64,000 nt of DNA from Dryas octopetala (GCA_963921425.1 OY992838.1:15004001-15068000), one strand, 5' to 3'; shown: positions 23,632 through 36,671, counted from the first letter of the stretch. A program made the numbers and translations. The notes: generated from the sequence alone by a model not told the origin.

Positions 23632-24025
23632 GGGATTAATGTCATTTTACTCCCCAGACTATTACACATGTATCAGTTTGCTCCCCAGACTTCTAATTTG
23701 GAAAATTAAGACCCTGACTTTTTCAATTTTGCCAATTAAGGTTATTCCGTCAATTTATACATTTTTCATCTAAAATATCGAGATGATCAAGCAAAATTTA
23801 GCAAGAAATAAAAGAGGAAAAATGATGCATGAGGAAAAAATGATAAGATCTAATTGGAAGGGACCATTTTGCCCTCAAAGATTTGGATTAAAAATGTGTA
23901 AATTGACAAAAGAACCTCAATTGACAAAATTGAAAAAGTCAGAGTCCTTAAATTTCCAAATTAGAAGTCTGGGGAGCAAACTGATACAAGTGTAATAGTC
24001 TGGGGAGCAAAATGGTATTAATCCC
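23632..24025. mobile_element. MULE-like MITE, 394 bp, very long inverted repeats
   Basis: Terminal inverted repeats of about 130 bp start GGGATTAAT and contain CTCCCCAGACTATTACAC and CTCCCCAGACTTCTAATTTG in both arms. The flanking 9-bp duplication ACGAGAAAA (23623-23631 and 24026-24034) is perfect. The element would lie in the leader intron of the PIP5K-like gene. Confidence 0.9.
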
Positions 24026-25075
24026 ACGAGAAAATGGTTAGCTGTATAATTTATAGTTTGGGAAGTAGCAGTTGGCATGCAGTGCTACATCTTTGGAATA
24101 TGAATTATCAGATTACTTGGAAGCTTTGCATATAACTAGAATATTAGGAATTCAAGTTCTATGTTTTTTTTAAAAACTGTTTTTGTACAATTAAAGCATA
24201 CTGCTATTAGTATTCGTTTGGAAACTTTGGAAAATTTGGGGGTGGAAACTACCTTTCAAATACGAAGGTGCATTTTATTGGTAGTTTGTTTGGATTTTTC
24301 TTTTTATCATTCAAATGATGCCATATGGTGATGTTAAGCAGGATATAGATCAATGATTTTAATTTGGAAGTAGATGATTAGGATAGCAGGTCAATGTTGG
24401 ATTTTTAAGTTTATCTTGATTTTTGAAATTACAAAAAATTCTTTTACATTAATGTTTTAGGGCTTTTTGGTTAAAATATATTGGAATTGGATGTGTTGTT
24501 GATTTAGCAATTGGTTGATTGAGTTTCTGCCAGCTCCAAGCCATCAAAGTTTTTATAGATGAGCATGTAATCTTTTAAAACATATCTCATAATTTATGAC
24601 AAAGAAACGAATTAGAGAAACTCAAAAAAGATGCTTAACTTTTCCTTTACCAGAAGCCAGGATGCAAAAGCACAGGCATAAGAAAAATGATGCTCTCTTT
24701 TTTTCTTTAAACAAATAGAAAAAAGAGCATCATTTGAAAATAATATCCGGCATATAAACAATTGTGTTATCGCCTTTATTTGATGGATATGTTTTATGTT
24801 CAGAGTCACAAAACCTGCTTGCTGCTTTTATATAGATGATGAAGGTGATTGAAGAGTCTATCTGTTATTCTACTTATGGATCTGCCTACAGTTAGAAAGC
24901 CTGTATGAGATGAAGTTTGTGAACAATATCCAGGACGAATGAATTAGTTATTATAGGCTGTTATGGAGGACACTGAAAGGTAATAATTCTCAGGTTATCT
25001 GTTTCTCTCCTCCCTTCATTTTCCAATGTAATCAGGTTCCATAAATAATATCTTTTTTTTTTTTTTTTTCTTCAG

Positions 25076-28000
25076 TGGTTTAGTGAGAAAGCCTTCTCAA
25101 ATAGAGACATCTATGTTGGAAATTTTAAGGGAATTCTGCCACATGGTAAGGGTAAATACACATGGTCTGATGGAACAGTCTATGAGGGTGACTGGGAAGA
25201 AGGAAAAATGACAGGTAAAGGGCAGATAGTTTGGACATCAGGAGCACAATATGTGGGTGATTTCTCTGGTGGTTACCTTCATGGTTATGGCATCTTTACT
25301 GGATCTGATGGTACCTTTTACCGGGGTTCCTGGAGGATGAATATTCAGCATGGGACTGGAAAAAACCAGTATTGTAATTCAGATACTTATGAAGGATCAT
25401 GGAAGGAAGGAGTACATGAAGGTAGTGGTAGGTATTCTTGGAGTAGTGGGAATACATATATTGGGTGTTGGAAAGCTGGGAAAATGTGTGGTAGAGGGGT
25501 CATGAAATGGGCCAATGGTGATCTTTTCAATGGTTTCTGGTTAAATGGGTTAAGAGATGGGTCTGGAATTTATAGGTTCTCAGATGGGGGATATTATTTT
25601 GGAACGTGGAGTCGGGGCCTAAAAGATGGAAAAGGAACATTCTATCCAGCTGGAACTAGACATCCGCCCTTAAAGAAGTGGTGCAGCTCTCTGGGATATG
25701 ATGATGGAAAGAGTTTGCTGTCTGGATCATTGGTAAATTCAGAAGAAAGCAAGGCTAGACCAAGTGTTAAGCGCAGTTTTTCTGAGAAAATCTCCATTGG
25801 TGGAATTTTAAGAAATTCAAGTCGTATATCACACAAATCTATGTCATTAGATAAAAACTGGACCCATTTGGATCCTGCTAGAGAATTTAGATGTTACGAC
25901 TCTTTACGCACATTGTCCCATACCTCCGAGGAAAGTCATCATGAGACACAAGATAACAACAATTTTGTTTACGAGAGAGAATACATGCAAGGGGTGTTGA
26001 TTAAAGAGAGAGTTAGGAATTATACAGAGATGTCAAAGAAAAGTAAACAACAGAATAAAATTTCAGTGAAGGAAGGAAAGAAGTCATGTATTGACATTTT
26101 TGGAGGCCATAGAAGCTATTATTTGATGCTTAATCTGCAACTTGGTATCAGGTAAATCGCTTGACCCACACCTTTGTAGTCTCAAACTATTAATACCAAT
26201 GTGCACAAAAATGACCATTTAATCTTCAATATCCTCTTTAGTTTGCATTCTTAAAAAAAAAAAAAAAAATCCCTCTTTTTGTTTGCATGTTCACATGTGT
26301 GTTTGATGTTTCTTATTCCATGTGTATTCACTGGCACAGAGCCCTCAATATTTTACCTGATGTTTGAAAATTGAAAATTGAAATTATTGACTTGGTGGAA
26401 CATTGGATTGCATAAGCATTTGGCTGCCAGTAATGTGTTAACTTAATTTAATGATCCTCACGTGGCTGGATTATGCCATATGTTATCCTCTTTGGTTATA
26501 TGTTTTTGGAATTGCTAAGTTTTGGTCATGATGATGAAGGTACAGGCTAAATCTCTGGTTGGTCACCTTTAAAAAAATGGAAGTAGAAGGAAATGGATTT
26601 TCAGGAAGTCCATTTGTGCGATTTTTATTTTTGTGATTTTTATAAATTAACAATTTAGACCTATATAACATAAACTGTCACTTTGAGCTATATTTTTTTT
26701 ACCAATAAGAATAACTTTCAAGCAATATATATGATGATTAAATAAATTTGAACTCCCAGATGAAATCTCAGTTTAATTGGGCAGATCCATTCTCTGCCAA
26801 AGTATTATAATTTTGATAGGAATTTTTACACTTACTAAATATTCTGTTTGAAGTTCACAGGTACACTGTTGGGAAGATCACACCAGTTCCTGTACGTGAA
26901 GTTCGATCTTCTGATTTTGGAGACCGAGCCAGAATAAGGATGTATTTTCCTAGAAAGGGATCTCAGTTTACACCTCCGCATTATTCAATTGATTTCTATT
27001 GGAAAGATTATTGCCCTATGGTCTTCAGGTAATAGTTGCCTTATGCACATTGCCTAACCTATGAAGTGAGTGAGATAAAGCTTTCTGCATTTGGATTGTT
27101 TGGTTTCTAATGAGAGCATATTTGTCTGCATAGATCTCAATGAATGGAAATCCTAAACTGTGGATTATTATCTTTCATCATAATAATAGATAAAGTCAAT
27201 CCCCAGTTCCGGTTTTGGTTGATCTGTCAGACTTTGTTTTTTGTTTTGTTTATGGAAAAGAACTAATCTATGAAACCTCACTTATGAAATTTTTTGGTGA
27301 TAAATGATAAGGGTAAATTGGTAAAATACACATATGTCAATTGCAACAGTTGTTGTCTCGACATTTCTCCCTCTACACATGTAACTACCTGCTGCGCTGC
27401 TACTAAATTTTTTTTTTCTGTAGTGTCCTAACAACTATCAGCCACTTGATCACTATTAAAGTCATTTGAGTAAATTACATTGATTTCCAGGTACAGAGAC
27501 TTCCCTCCATTTTTTGAAAATAACACTAACCTTTTCTGTCAGTGGACTTCTGCAGAGCTTTTGGTACTGATTATATATTAATGAGGTAAGCATGTGATAC
27601 CTATCTACACCTAAAGATTCCCTGACCTGTGGAGTCACAAGTAGCCCTTAGGTCAATGCCCAACTGTAGTCTGTTAAAATATAAAGTAATTGTTGGGTGT
27701 TGACTGAAGCCTAAATAGCTTAAGTTTTTGGGGATAGTGGTAAACTCACAGAATCGAATATTGTATCAAAGAAAGGGGTCTTATTTTCAAATCTCTGCTC
27801 CATTGCACTGCCTCCCTATTTAAGTCAACTATATCACATGTTGTGCCCCACAATCAGGGGGAACTTGGGTTCACACATGAGGGAGAGTGTTAGAAAATAA
27901 ACTATTATTGGCCCACGTCCTAATAAAGCTTTTGTTAACACTAAAAGATTGGCAGATAATGGCTCTTTCACAAGAAGGCATAATGGTTCTTTTTCCTTTG

Positions 28001-28489
28001 TGTTGTTCTGAGCCTCTGACCGTGAAATGTTTTTCCTTATGTGTCTGACTACGGGCTTTGGTGCTTTGAAGCATATAATAGTTCTCATTACCTAGTATCA
28101 TCAAAATCATAAGCGTTCTCAACGTTCTCAATAGTTAATTTTCTCAATTTGATTCATTCTTATGTTTTTGTTTACTTGGTGTAATATGCAGTATATCCTT
28201 CTTCTTTATGTATTATATTTGTCTTTATCATATACACCTTGTAACCTCACAAGAATATGTTTCTGCTATATCCTATGCAAATAAGCATGTTTGAATCTCT
28301 TTCTGCCTAATTAAAGTGTTGCATTTCAGGAATTTAAGGGAGATGTTTAAATTAGATGCAGCAGAGTACATAATGTCCATTTGTGGTGATGATGGCTTAA
28401 GAGAGCTTTCTTCCCCAGGGAAAAGTGGCAGTATCTTCTACCTTTCTCATGATGATAGATTTGTGATTAAGACTCTTAAGGAAAACTGA
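25076..28489 (+). pseudogene. PIP5K-like: Truncated MORN-type phosphatidylinositol 4-phosphate 5-kinase
   Basis: Exons 25076-26151, 26861-27028 and 28330-28489 join in frame. The first holds a run of about seven to eight MORN repeats (YVGNFKGILPHGKGKYTW style), then a linker. Exons two and three encode the start of the lipid-kinase domain (FDR-like dimerisation and [19 protein letters not shown], the glycine-loop and ATP-lysine region). In intact relatives the next residues are about KKxELK. Here one extra base near 28480 makes KEN-stop, and removing it restores ELK right before a donor at 28497. No later kinase exons appear in the next several kb. Plant PIP5Ks make PtdIns(4,5)P2 at the plasma membrane; this copy could at most make a MORN protein without catalysis. 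No fitting upstream start exon was found; ATG 25208 is the first in frame. Confidence 0.8.
27660..28130. repeat. Retroelement-like remnant in PIP5K intron
   Basis: Near 27880 a purine-rich GAGGGAGAG precedes TGTTAGAAAATAAAC, the usual look of a polypurine tract and copia LTR start. Upstream, GGTAAACTCACAGAATCGAA and TTCAAATCTCTGCTCC resemble tRNA-like box phrases. No matching LTR end or target duplication was found. It is a candidate only. Confidence 0.3.
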
Positions 28490-28499
28490 ACTCAAGGTT

Positions 28500-31200
28500 T
28501 GAACATTGCAAACCTCTATGCTAAATTATATAAAATGAGTTCTTTATACTCGAAGTTCCACGCACCCCAAACAGTTTACTTTTCGTATTGAATGAACTTA
28601 GCAGTTGGCTAACGATTATCAACATGCTCCATTTTTATTTTTTCTTAATAAAACCTTTTGTAGTCTGAATTTATTTTTTAAACGGTAAAAGTGGATTCTC
28701 AGTATATTTTTATCAACTTTATAGGGTTTACATTGTCTGTTCTCTAGCTCCCTTTCTTGACCTTTCGGATAGTTAAAAATCATAAAATATGATAAATTGA
28801 TGTTTACACATGTCTGTACTCTGTAATGTATATGCATTTATATTTGTACGCTTGCTGGAGAACATATCCTTAAAAATTATTTTACTGTCGAACAGACACA
28901 CCGAATGAAAATTTAGTTCTATTTCCACCCATTCAAAAGCATGCTGATCTTCCCAATCTGAGTACCTCTAGTAGAAAACAATAACAATGTGTTCATCGAA
29001 AATTAAACTTGGTATATGGGAAAATGTTGGAATTTTGGAAATGACAATCTCTAATTTCCTTCTTTGGTATCATCAAGAAGGAAATCTTGAAATTCAATGT
29101 TAAAAAAATGTGGAATTTAGAGGTTATAAATTAAATAGGTGTCATTTCCAAAATCCCAGTATAACGATATTTTAAGAAAAAAAAAAAAGTGATCCATCAC
29201 CACTCCGCCACCCCACCTCAACCACAAATACCACCATCTCGCTTCCCCTTCTGCCACAACCACCATTGCCGTCGTCGTCGTCACCACCATCTTGTCACTA
29301 GCTTCCCCATCGTTGTCACCCCCACCCCACCCAACTACCCCTGCCTTGCTTCAGTTGCTTGCCCCCTCCCCCACTGTAACTACCACCACACCCCCTCCAT
29401 TGCTGGCATCACCACTTCCATTCTGCATCAACCACCGCCACCACCACCATTGTTGCAGCCACCGGAACTGGCCCCACTACTATGATCTTGCTCCCATAAC
29501 GCTCACCTTTGCAATCACTGTTGCCGCAACCACCTCACCATCTTCCTTCCACTAGCCCCGCCTCTGTCCCAGCCTCTATCACCTCACTCCCACTACCACC
29601 CCAACCGTTGACACCACCACCTTGCCCCCTTCACCACCAACTCCACCTCCATCGTCAGTTTTGTCACCACCAACATCACTGTTAGCATTTACACCACCAC
29701 CTCTACCACTAAAATTGCATTTAAATTCCATCATGCTTAATAAGTTGGCCAAACAAGATCTTTTACAAGTTCCAGGACTTTAAACTCCATTCTTTCAATT
29801 TCGCAATTTTGAAATTCGCTCGTTCTTTCAAACTTCCTCATTCAAACGCACCATAAGAAGCAACCTGCAGAAAATTGGAAAAATCCGTAAGCAATCCTTT
29901 TCTTTTTACTTTTCTATAAAATTATTATATTATTTTTGTTTTTTCAGTTTACTAATAATTTATATCTTGTGAGATGTAAATTTATCCTAGAACTATAATA
30001 CATCATGACTTGACCAACTCAAGTTGGTTAGAGAAGAGAGATCTTATTCTGCATATTAAAGTACCTTTGTGAACTTTTACTTGTTTATTTTGGGTAACGA
30101 GGAAAACCCTCATGATTCGCCCCTTATCGGGTCCAAGATCTTACGTAAATCTTGGATATGTAGGAGTTATATATGGGTGTTGCGCTCATGGGGGGGGGGT
30201 TCTACCTAGGATGTTCGAGTTTACATCTCGCCCTATGCATACCTTTTACCACTGGGCCACCTGTGCTGGTTGAGAATTTGCACATTTTACTTGTCGAAAA
30301 TCGTAGATTTGTTGGATCGGAAAACACATGCTAGGAGTTTTAACGACTAGTTTGAAAATATTCTTCTTTGTGGGGCTAAATTAGATTTTTGTTCTTTTAG
30401 GTCAGTTTCAATGATTTGAAGGGATCGTCTCCAATGCATATTCATAGCTACATTAGCAATTGTGTCCACTGAATCATAGGATCCACTAGCTGTTTCTTTG
30501 ATGCCTCAAATTGATGTGGATGAGATTGTAAAAGGAAAATCATGAAAGGAAGGTTTTCATTTACCATATGTCTGGTGGTCAAAGGGTGCTATTGATGTGG
30601 AATTGCTAGTTTCCTTTATGTTTTCAAGGGCTTTAACTCTATATAATAATTTCAGATAGCTCAGATTGGAGGGGTACTCCTTCGTAATCTTTGTAGGAAA
30701 CAAATGGAGCTTTGCTGAAATGATCACATAATTGGACATGTATGGACTGGTTCTTGGCATTCTAGTTTTAATTGGACCTCTTGATTCCAGAATTTTTTGT
30801 CTGATTCTTGGCAAGCCAATGATTACATGTAGCTCAGGTCAAAGGGAACTGCAATCCCACCATTTCCAGTCAGAAGGTTTTTGTTGGTTTTTTGTATCAT
30901 CTTCTGTTTCTTTATCCCTTTAAAATTGAATGTGAAGATTGTAGCTGTGAAGATATTGAAATTGATGGGTTGGGAAATGCAGTGAAGATATTGAATTGAT
31001 GGGTTGGGAAATGCTGTGAAGATATTGAAATTGATGGGTTGGGAAATGCTAATATTTTTAAAAAAGAATGCATTTGTTGGAAGCTGCTGGGGAGAGATTG
31101 TGGGAAGTCAGGATGAATGCTTTTCCTGTGTTTTTAGATCGTTAGTTACACTACGTAATGATTGTATTTGTGAAGGCCATAGCCCATTGATTGAGGAGGT
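28500..31200. other. Intergenic DNA with CCA-rich tract
   Basis: No gene supported. 29190-29715 is an imperfect CCA/CAC-rich tract, probably an old microsatellite inside an inverted-repeat element whose right tip may be CATTCAAACGCACC near 29840, complementing the tip type seen at 11122. Confidence 0.45.
30080..30275 (-). mobile_element. SINE-like candidate
   Basis: On the minus strand TGGCCCAGTGG (about 30262 to 30252) fits a Pol III A box, and about 35 bases on, AACTCGAACATCC loosely fits a B box. A C run and a conserved-looking tail follow. No flanking duplication or poly-A/T tail could be fixed. Confidence 0.3.
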
Positions 31201-31229
31201 GAAAGAAAAATGAGTGGTCAAGTTAAGGC

Positions 31230-31640
31230 TTCTGCGACCTGAGTTATCGGTGTTGCATTTATTTGATATTTTAATATCATTATATCCCTTTTGCTTCTTA
31301 CTTGAACAAAATGATCCATCAATTCCATATGTGTTTGTACACTGTCCAGTAGCTGTCCGTTTATGGCAGAATTCTTTTAGGGAGGCAGGGGTAAGCTGGG
31401 TGATTCCAGCAGATTGCTTTGCAATGCTAAGCGAAGGCTATAGTTCTGCGACAGTGCTGTGTTCTGGCTGTATTGTGGGCCATTTGGATGGAGAGGAATA
31501 GAATGATCTTTGAGGACTGCATAAGGGGTGGTGTGGAGGAACATGGGGAAAGAGATCTATTCTGGACTTCTTAGTGGGAGTGTATCAGTTGAATATAAGG
31601 AATTCTACTATTCTTTTAGATTGGAGAGGCGCTGTTTGTT
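31230..31640 (+). pseudogene. LINE 3' remnant (zf-RVT region)
   Basis: A broken frame reads VFVHCPVAVRLWQNSFREAG, then AMWMERN-RMIFED after a frameshift, then an LDWRG-like end. This pattern (HCP, W, then a WxERNxRIF segment) is the zinc-binding region after reverse transcriptase in plant L1-type LINEs and their domesticated relatives. Stops and shifts show it is dead. The upstream RT is not recognisable. Confidence 0.6.
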
Positions 31641-31734
31641 AGCTATGATTTAGCCCAACTTTTCTTTGATTTGTGTGTCTTTTTGGTTGTAGTGTAGTTC
31701 TGCATGTAATTTTGGGGTTGCTGTTTGGATTTGG

Positions 31735-32660
31735 GGAGCCCAAATCCAAGTACTGTACATTTGTTTGGATTTAATTTAAAGAAGTGATTTGGATTTGACC
31801 CAAATCCATGAATTTGAGATGCCATATGTAACTAGGTATTTGAAATCTCACAATCTCACTCTCTCTCCCTCACCTCCGGTGACCACCACCTCCGACGACC
31901 ACTACCAGCCACCCCCTCCGTTGAATTTTTCGGCCACCCCTTCGGCCACTTTTCCGACGTCTTTTCCGGCTGCACCTCCTGCATCATTTTCGGCCGCCAC
32001 TTACTCGAGCGACTTTTCCGTCCACCGACGATGACGACTTTTTCGGACGCATCTCCGGCAACCTTTTCGGCCACCCCCTCCAGCGACTTTTCTTGTCGCA
32101 CCTCCGGTGACTTTTTCAGCCACCACCTTCGGAGACTTTTCTGTCCGCTTCTTCGTCCACTTCCAGTGACTTTTTCGGCCACCCCCTCCGATGACTTTTC
32201 CGACCACCACCTCGACGACCATCAACCAACTAAACTAAACCTATATTTATGTTTGCTTGTATATTTTAAATATTTATCACATATTGCTAAATATATAAAA
32301 ATTAAAATCATATTTCTTATTTTTTTTTTCTTAATCATATGTTTAAATTATTAAATTGTCAAAAAAAATTCTTACATTGAAATCCTCACCTTTAAATTTT
32401 GTATCCAAACAATAGAATTTCAAATCTAGGGATTTCTAATACATGGATTTCAAATGCATAGATTTAAAATCCAAAACCAAATCCAAATTCATGGTGGATG
32501 GAGGGGATCAAACGGTGGTGGTGGTCGGTGGCAAAGGTGATGGCCGGCAGGGAGAGGGAGAGTGGTCGTGAGATTTCAAATTCGTTGTAGGAGTGATTTC
32601 ATATCCATGGATTTGGGCCTCTAAAATCCACCCTGGATTTGGATTTGATCCCTTCTCTAA
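31735..32660. mobile_element. Inverted-repeat element with a CCG-rich core, flank of copy A
   Basis: TGGATTTGGG/CCCAAATCC words occur near both ends. The core (31865-32225) is an imperfect repeat of short phrases such as GACTTTTTCGGCCACC. A related shorter element (about 53490-53880) lies at the same side of copy B. Exact ends are not resolved. Confidence 0.45.
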
Positions 32661-33000
32661 ATAGAAAGAAATTGGAAATTCATAGAAATCTATGTGTATT
32701 TAATTCAGAATTTTATGTATATTCAATTAATTCAGAATTTTATAGATTCCATAGAAATATAGGTATAATAAAAAACTCTGATCGATTTTAAATGATTTCC
32801 TTAAGTGGTGGATTTTGTTGGATTTTGATGGATTTTGTTAACAAAGCAAAAGCTATGAGAATTCCACCTTTCTCCCTTAAATTTTGATGGATTTTATGAA
32901 AATCAATAAGAATATCCATATATAGAATACATAAAATCTGCAGAAATTTATAACTCCTTTAAAATTCATATGCCAATTCAAACGACTAAACAGATGGCTA

Positions 33001-33012
33001 GTATATATATAT
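33001..33012 (+). promoter_or_regulatory. TATA box of AOP-like copy A
   Basis: AGTATATATATATGC lies about 105 bp before the ATG at 33114. The matching place in copy B reads GCTAGCATGGACC, so the TATA run is absent there. Confidence 0.5.
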
Positions 33013-34328
33013 GCACCACCTTTTCTATAGCTTTTAATCACCTTGGGAGATCTCTCTTCTCCAACAATTCTTTCTCCATCTTTTACTTAGCTTGCGAGCA
33101 GAAAAAGAACACCATGAGCACTCAAACAGTGACCAAAATTCCGGTGGTAGATTTCTCCAAATCAGAGGACTTCTGGAAGCCAGAGACAAGTTCATGGCAT
33201 TCAGCTCGCAGAGAAGTTTGTCATGCACTCGAAGAGTTTGGTTGTTTCATTGCAATCCTGTCCAACAAAGTCTCTTTGGAGCTTCACAACACTTTGTTTG
33301 GTACATTGAGAGAGATGTTTGATTTCCCCACAGAAATCAAAGCCCAACATACTTACCAAGACAAGCCTTTTGCTGGCTATTTTACTAAGAACCCTTCCTA
33401 TGAAGCCATGTTCCTTGATAATGTTTCAAACCCTGAAGAACTTCAGAGATTCTCACATATTTTTTGGCCCAACGGAAACTATCAGTTTCGGTATACTTTT
33501 CAAAACATATGTTCTTGGATTGTTCATTTCAATTCTTGTCTAGCTAATTCTTGTTTTCTTTTTCTTTTTTTGTGCCTACAGTGACAGTGTTGATATGCAT
33601 ATGAAAGTGGTGGCAGAACTAAATGAAGTTGTGACGAGAATGGTATTCGAGAACTATGCTGTAGAGAAGTATCATGATGATCACATTCAATCGACTTTTT
33701 ACGCTCTCAAATTATTAAAATACAAAGAACCCAAGAAAGGTGAAAGTGTGAGTCTAGTTAATTAGTCATACAGACAAGAGCTTTTCCACCATTCTCTGTC
33801 AAAATCATGTCAATGGTTTGGAGGTAAATACAAAGGATGATCAATGGATATGGGTTGATCTTCCACCTTCATCTTTCGTATTCCTAGCAAGTGATGTATT
33901 TCAGGTACGTATGTTTATGCCATAATTTTTCATTTAATATAACTATATGTATATTTGTATTGCATTCACCACTAAAATATATATGTATATATCACATGTC
34001 TCACATACATACGTAATATAAGTGAGTTGCAACTTTGAAAATCCCACTTAATTATAATTAAGCCCACACTCCTCTTTTTATTTAATAGATGAAAAATCAA
34101 TTTGCTAGTTTTTTTTTTTTTTTTTTTTTGAGTTGGAGGGAAGGGGATCAAACTTGGGTGAATTGTGGGTAATTGTACGGCCCTTTCAACTGGCCTACCC
34201 AACAACTGCATTAATTCTCTAGCTTGATGATGAAATTCACATGTGAAACCAATTTAATTGATGGGCATCCCTTGTAGATCAGTTGAGGTGATTATTTATA
34301 GTGTGAATTACGTATTATTTAACAAGCT

Positions 34329-34467
34329 AGGATAGTGTTATTGGCACTCCAAAAGGTCATCCTAGCTTGCACTTCAATATGTACAAATTTTCTCTTATGT
34401 TTTTTTTAAAATTGTACTGCATGCTGGATGACTTTTTTGTAGTGCCAATAACACGTACTATCCTTTA
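34329..34467. mobile_element. Hairpin MITE shared by copies A and B (copy A)
   Basis: AGGATAGTGTTATTGGCACT faces its complement AGTGCCAATAACAC...ACTATCCT about 135 bp away. Copy B has it at 57360-57495, so insertion came before the duplication. Confidence 0.65.
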
Positions 34468-35106
34468 ACAATTATCAATTAGCTATTTGTCTAATTATAT
34501 TTTTGTCTACTTTATGGAAGAGTTTCCAAGTTCTAATCTCTAAAACACAAATATTTTTAATTACTAAAACTTTTGAAAGAAATTTGTTGTCCCACCAGTG
34601 TTTATCCATCCTTTGATCTTCTTCTATTTTTTTCAACACCAAGCACTCCATGATTGTGATACTTTTTTTTCTTTCACATTTTTCTACCTGAGTAAGAGGT
34701 GATGAAAGCATTGGTATATATATCTCAAAAGGAGGTTGGTGATATTTCTCTCAAAGTGAAGGCTTACTTTGTTTAATTTTTTTTGTATTTGAGTGTTTAT
34801 ATGTTGATATTCATAATTGGTAACAATTTTTTTTTTTAATTGAATGTATGAATCATGAAATTTCATCAATTAAAACATTCAAAATTAAAAGTAATAAATG
34901 CCTCAAATCATGGATCTTTAAATATTGCTCAAATTGGAGCAATGACATCTTTTGTAAATATCTACATATTTATGCCTAAGCCATTATTTGACGTGGAAAA
35001 AAAAAATTCACACACTTTTCTTTACCTATTGGACCTACTATAAAATAGGGTATTCAAAATGGTCTTATATCTTAAAAACCCTATATATATATATATATAT
35101 ATCATT

Positions 35107-35480
35107 GGGGGCGTATCTGTGACATTCTATTTTTGACACAAGTTTTCACTAAAGCACACTCCATATATGATTTCAACATCCAAACCGTCTATTTTTTATG
35201 TCTACATTAAAGGATCATTCTTACAAAAAATTAGGTAAATCATAAATCATTTACCTACAAAGATTAAGTGGTCAACAAAATAAACACTTGAAATGTTGAC
35301 CATTTAATCTTATATGGTAAATGGTTTCTGATTTACCTAATTTTTTGCCAGGATTATCCCTTAATAAAGACCTAAAAAATAGATGGTTCGGATTGTTGAA
35401 ATCCTTTATGAAGTGGGCCCCATTGAAAATTTGTGTCAAAACTTGTTTCAAAAATATGATGTCATGAATCCTTCTCCTAT
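35107..35480. mobile_element. Palindromic MITE in the AOP-like intron, copy A
   Basis: The two arms share the phrases TTTTTGACACAAGTTTT, GATTTCAACA...CCGTCTATTTTTTA and TTAGGTAAATCA in inverted orientation, almost over its whole length. Copy B keeps mostly one arm (about 57668-57880), showing a deletion there. Confidence 0.7.
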
Positions 35481-36584
35481 ATCATTAATTAATTAGTTTT
35501 TTGTTTTTTATTTATTTATTTGTAGTTCTATTGTCATTAATTCCAAGTTTTATTTGATTTTTCATACTAGGTTTGGAGCAATGATAGAATACGGTCTTGT
35601 ATACATAGAGTTGTTGTGAAGGAAAATAAGGTTAGATACTCATTCGGGCTTTCTTCACTCAAAAAAGGGGTAACACACATACCGAAGGAGCTTGTGGACA
35701 AGGACAATCCCTTAAGATATAAGCCACTTGATCAATCAGAATATATTAAAGCACAACTCATGGGCACTTCACCCCTTACCGTCAAGGCATATTGTGGCAT
35801 TTGATATATTTTTTTTAAATCAATAAAGAAGTAGGATTTTTATATTAATTTCAGAATAAAACAAACATGGCTGGAATAATATATTTTCTTTGTTTTTTTT
35901 TCCAATTAATAAAAACGTCATGTATGCATGCTTTCGATCTTAAGTAGTGTTGATGTCACATTGTACTTGGTTTCTTATTATATATACATTCCAATTGTAG
36001 TTGCATGGCCTTTTATATATTTGAGAGCTGGTCACTCTCCTTTTATATATCCCCTCAAGTGAGAATTCTATAAGGATCTTACACATAATGTCAAAAAAGA
36101 ATCTAGAAGATAGATTAACTGTTGTGGGAAATACATGAACTACCTAAATAGACGTCCTAAAGATAACACAAACCGTCTGAAGAAAATGTTGATGATGCTG
36201 CAAAAACTGTGCTTGTTTTTCTTCCTCTTATCCAATTTTGCTCCGAGTCCTCAACTAAAATGTTGCTCCTTTAATCCTAATGGAAGTCCTAAAATCCTTC
36301 GTTTTGGCTCAGTTAAATCTGAGCCACACGAACGGCCATTAAAAGATTCCCGTATGTCACATAAAAGAAAAAGCACAGAGTTCATCCACAAGTGAACAAG
36401 TGCTTGTGGCTTCATGGGCTACCTTCAGTATCGGCCTCTCATTGAAAAGGGCTTCATTCCTCTTATAGTCGTACTATTGTATTAATCAATCAAAATGAGG
36501 AATTGACATCAAATTTCAGAGTGGTCATTTGGAAAATTGGAAACCACTGACTTTGTACTAATTATTTTCTTTGATCGATTTGTA

Positions 36585-36671
36585 GATGCTTGTTATTTGA
36601 CAAACGGGTATTTGGATACTGTAATAGATGGGATACCAGGCATGAAGGGTATCCGATTGAGGGACCTCCCC
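36585..36671 (+). pseudogene. UGT85-like glycosyltransferase fragment, copy A
   Basis: About 29 codons read DACYLTNGYLDTVIDGIP, then GMKGIRLRDLP. This matches the stretch before the RTTD motif in plant UGT85-type UDP-glycosyltransferases. It is cut short after DLP, where the sequence switches to one resembling 53216 onwards. Confidence 0.75.

Larger units (their letters stand above)
33114..35804 (+). pseudogene. AOP-like 2-oxoglutarate-dependent dioxygenase, copy A
   Basis: Exons 33114-33490, 33582-33904 and 35571-35804 have good splice borders. Exon 1 reads KIPVVDFSKSEDFWKP, typical of the N-terminal DIOX_N domain. After a 4-base insertion (relative to copy B) the second exon hits a stop at 33763-33765. 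In the shifted frame the Fe(II) ligands appear: HTD in HTDKSF, then the distal H in SCIHRV, and the 2-oxoglutarate-binding R-x-S in RYSFGL. The family is closest, by memory, to AOP1-type dioxygenases, which oxidise specialised metabolites using Fe(II), O2 and 2-oxoglutarate in the cytosol. Apart from the 4-base insertion I see no other lesion, so the loss may be recent. Confidence 0.8.

Noticed and set aside
24963..24979. ATGGAGGACACTGAAAG as the first exon of the PIP5K-like gene
   Set aside because: It has a GTAATA donor, but its phase does not match the exon starting at 25076, so the join would be out of frame.
29189..29555. Pro/His-rich frames
   Set aside because: CCA/CAC-rich low-complexity tract; no coding signature.
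31856..32225. Overlapping frames on both strands near copy A
   Set aside because: Imperfect CCG/TTTTC repeats keep several frames open; no conserved protein.
36135..36395. 86-codon frame MNYLNRRPKDN in copy A
   Set aside because: The copy B counterpart near 60136 has a stop within the frame, no domain is recognisable, and it is probably UTR or intergenic DNA of the duplicated segment.
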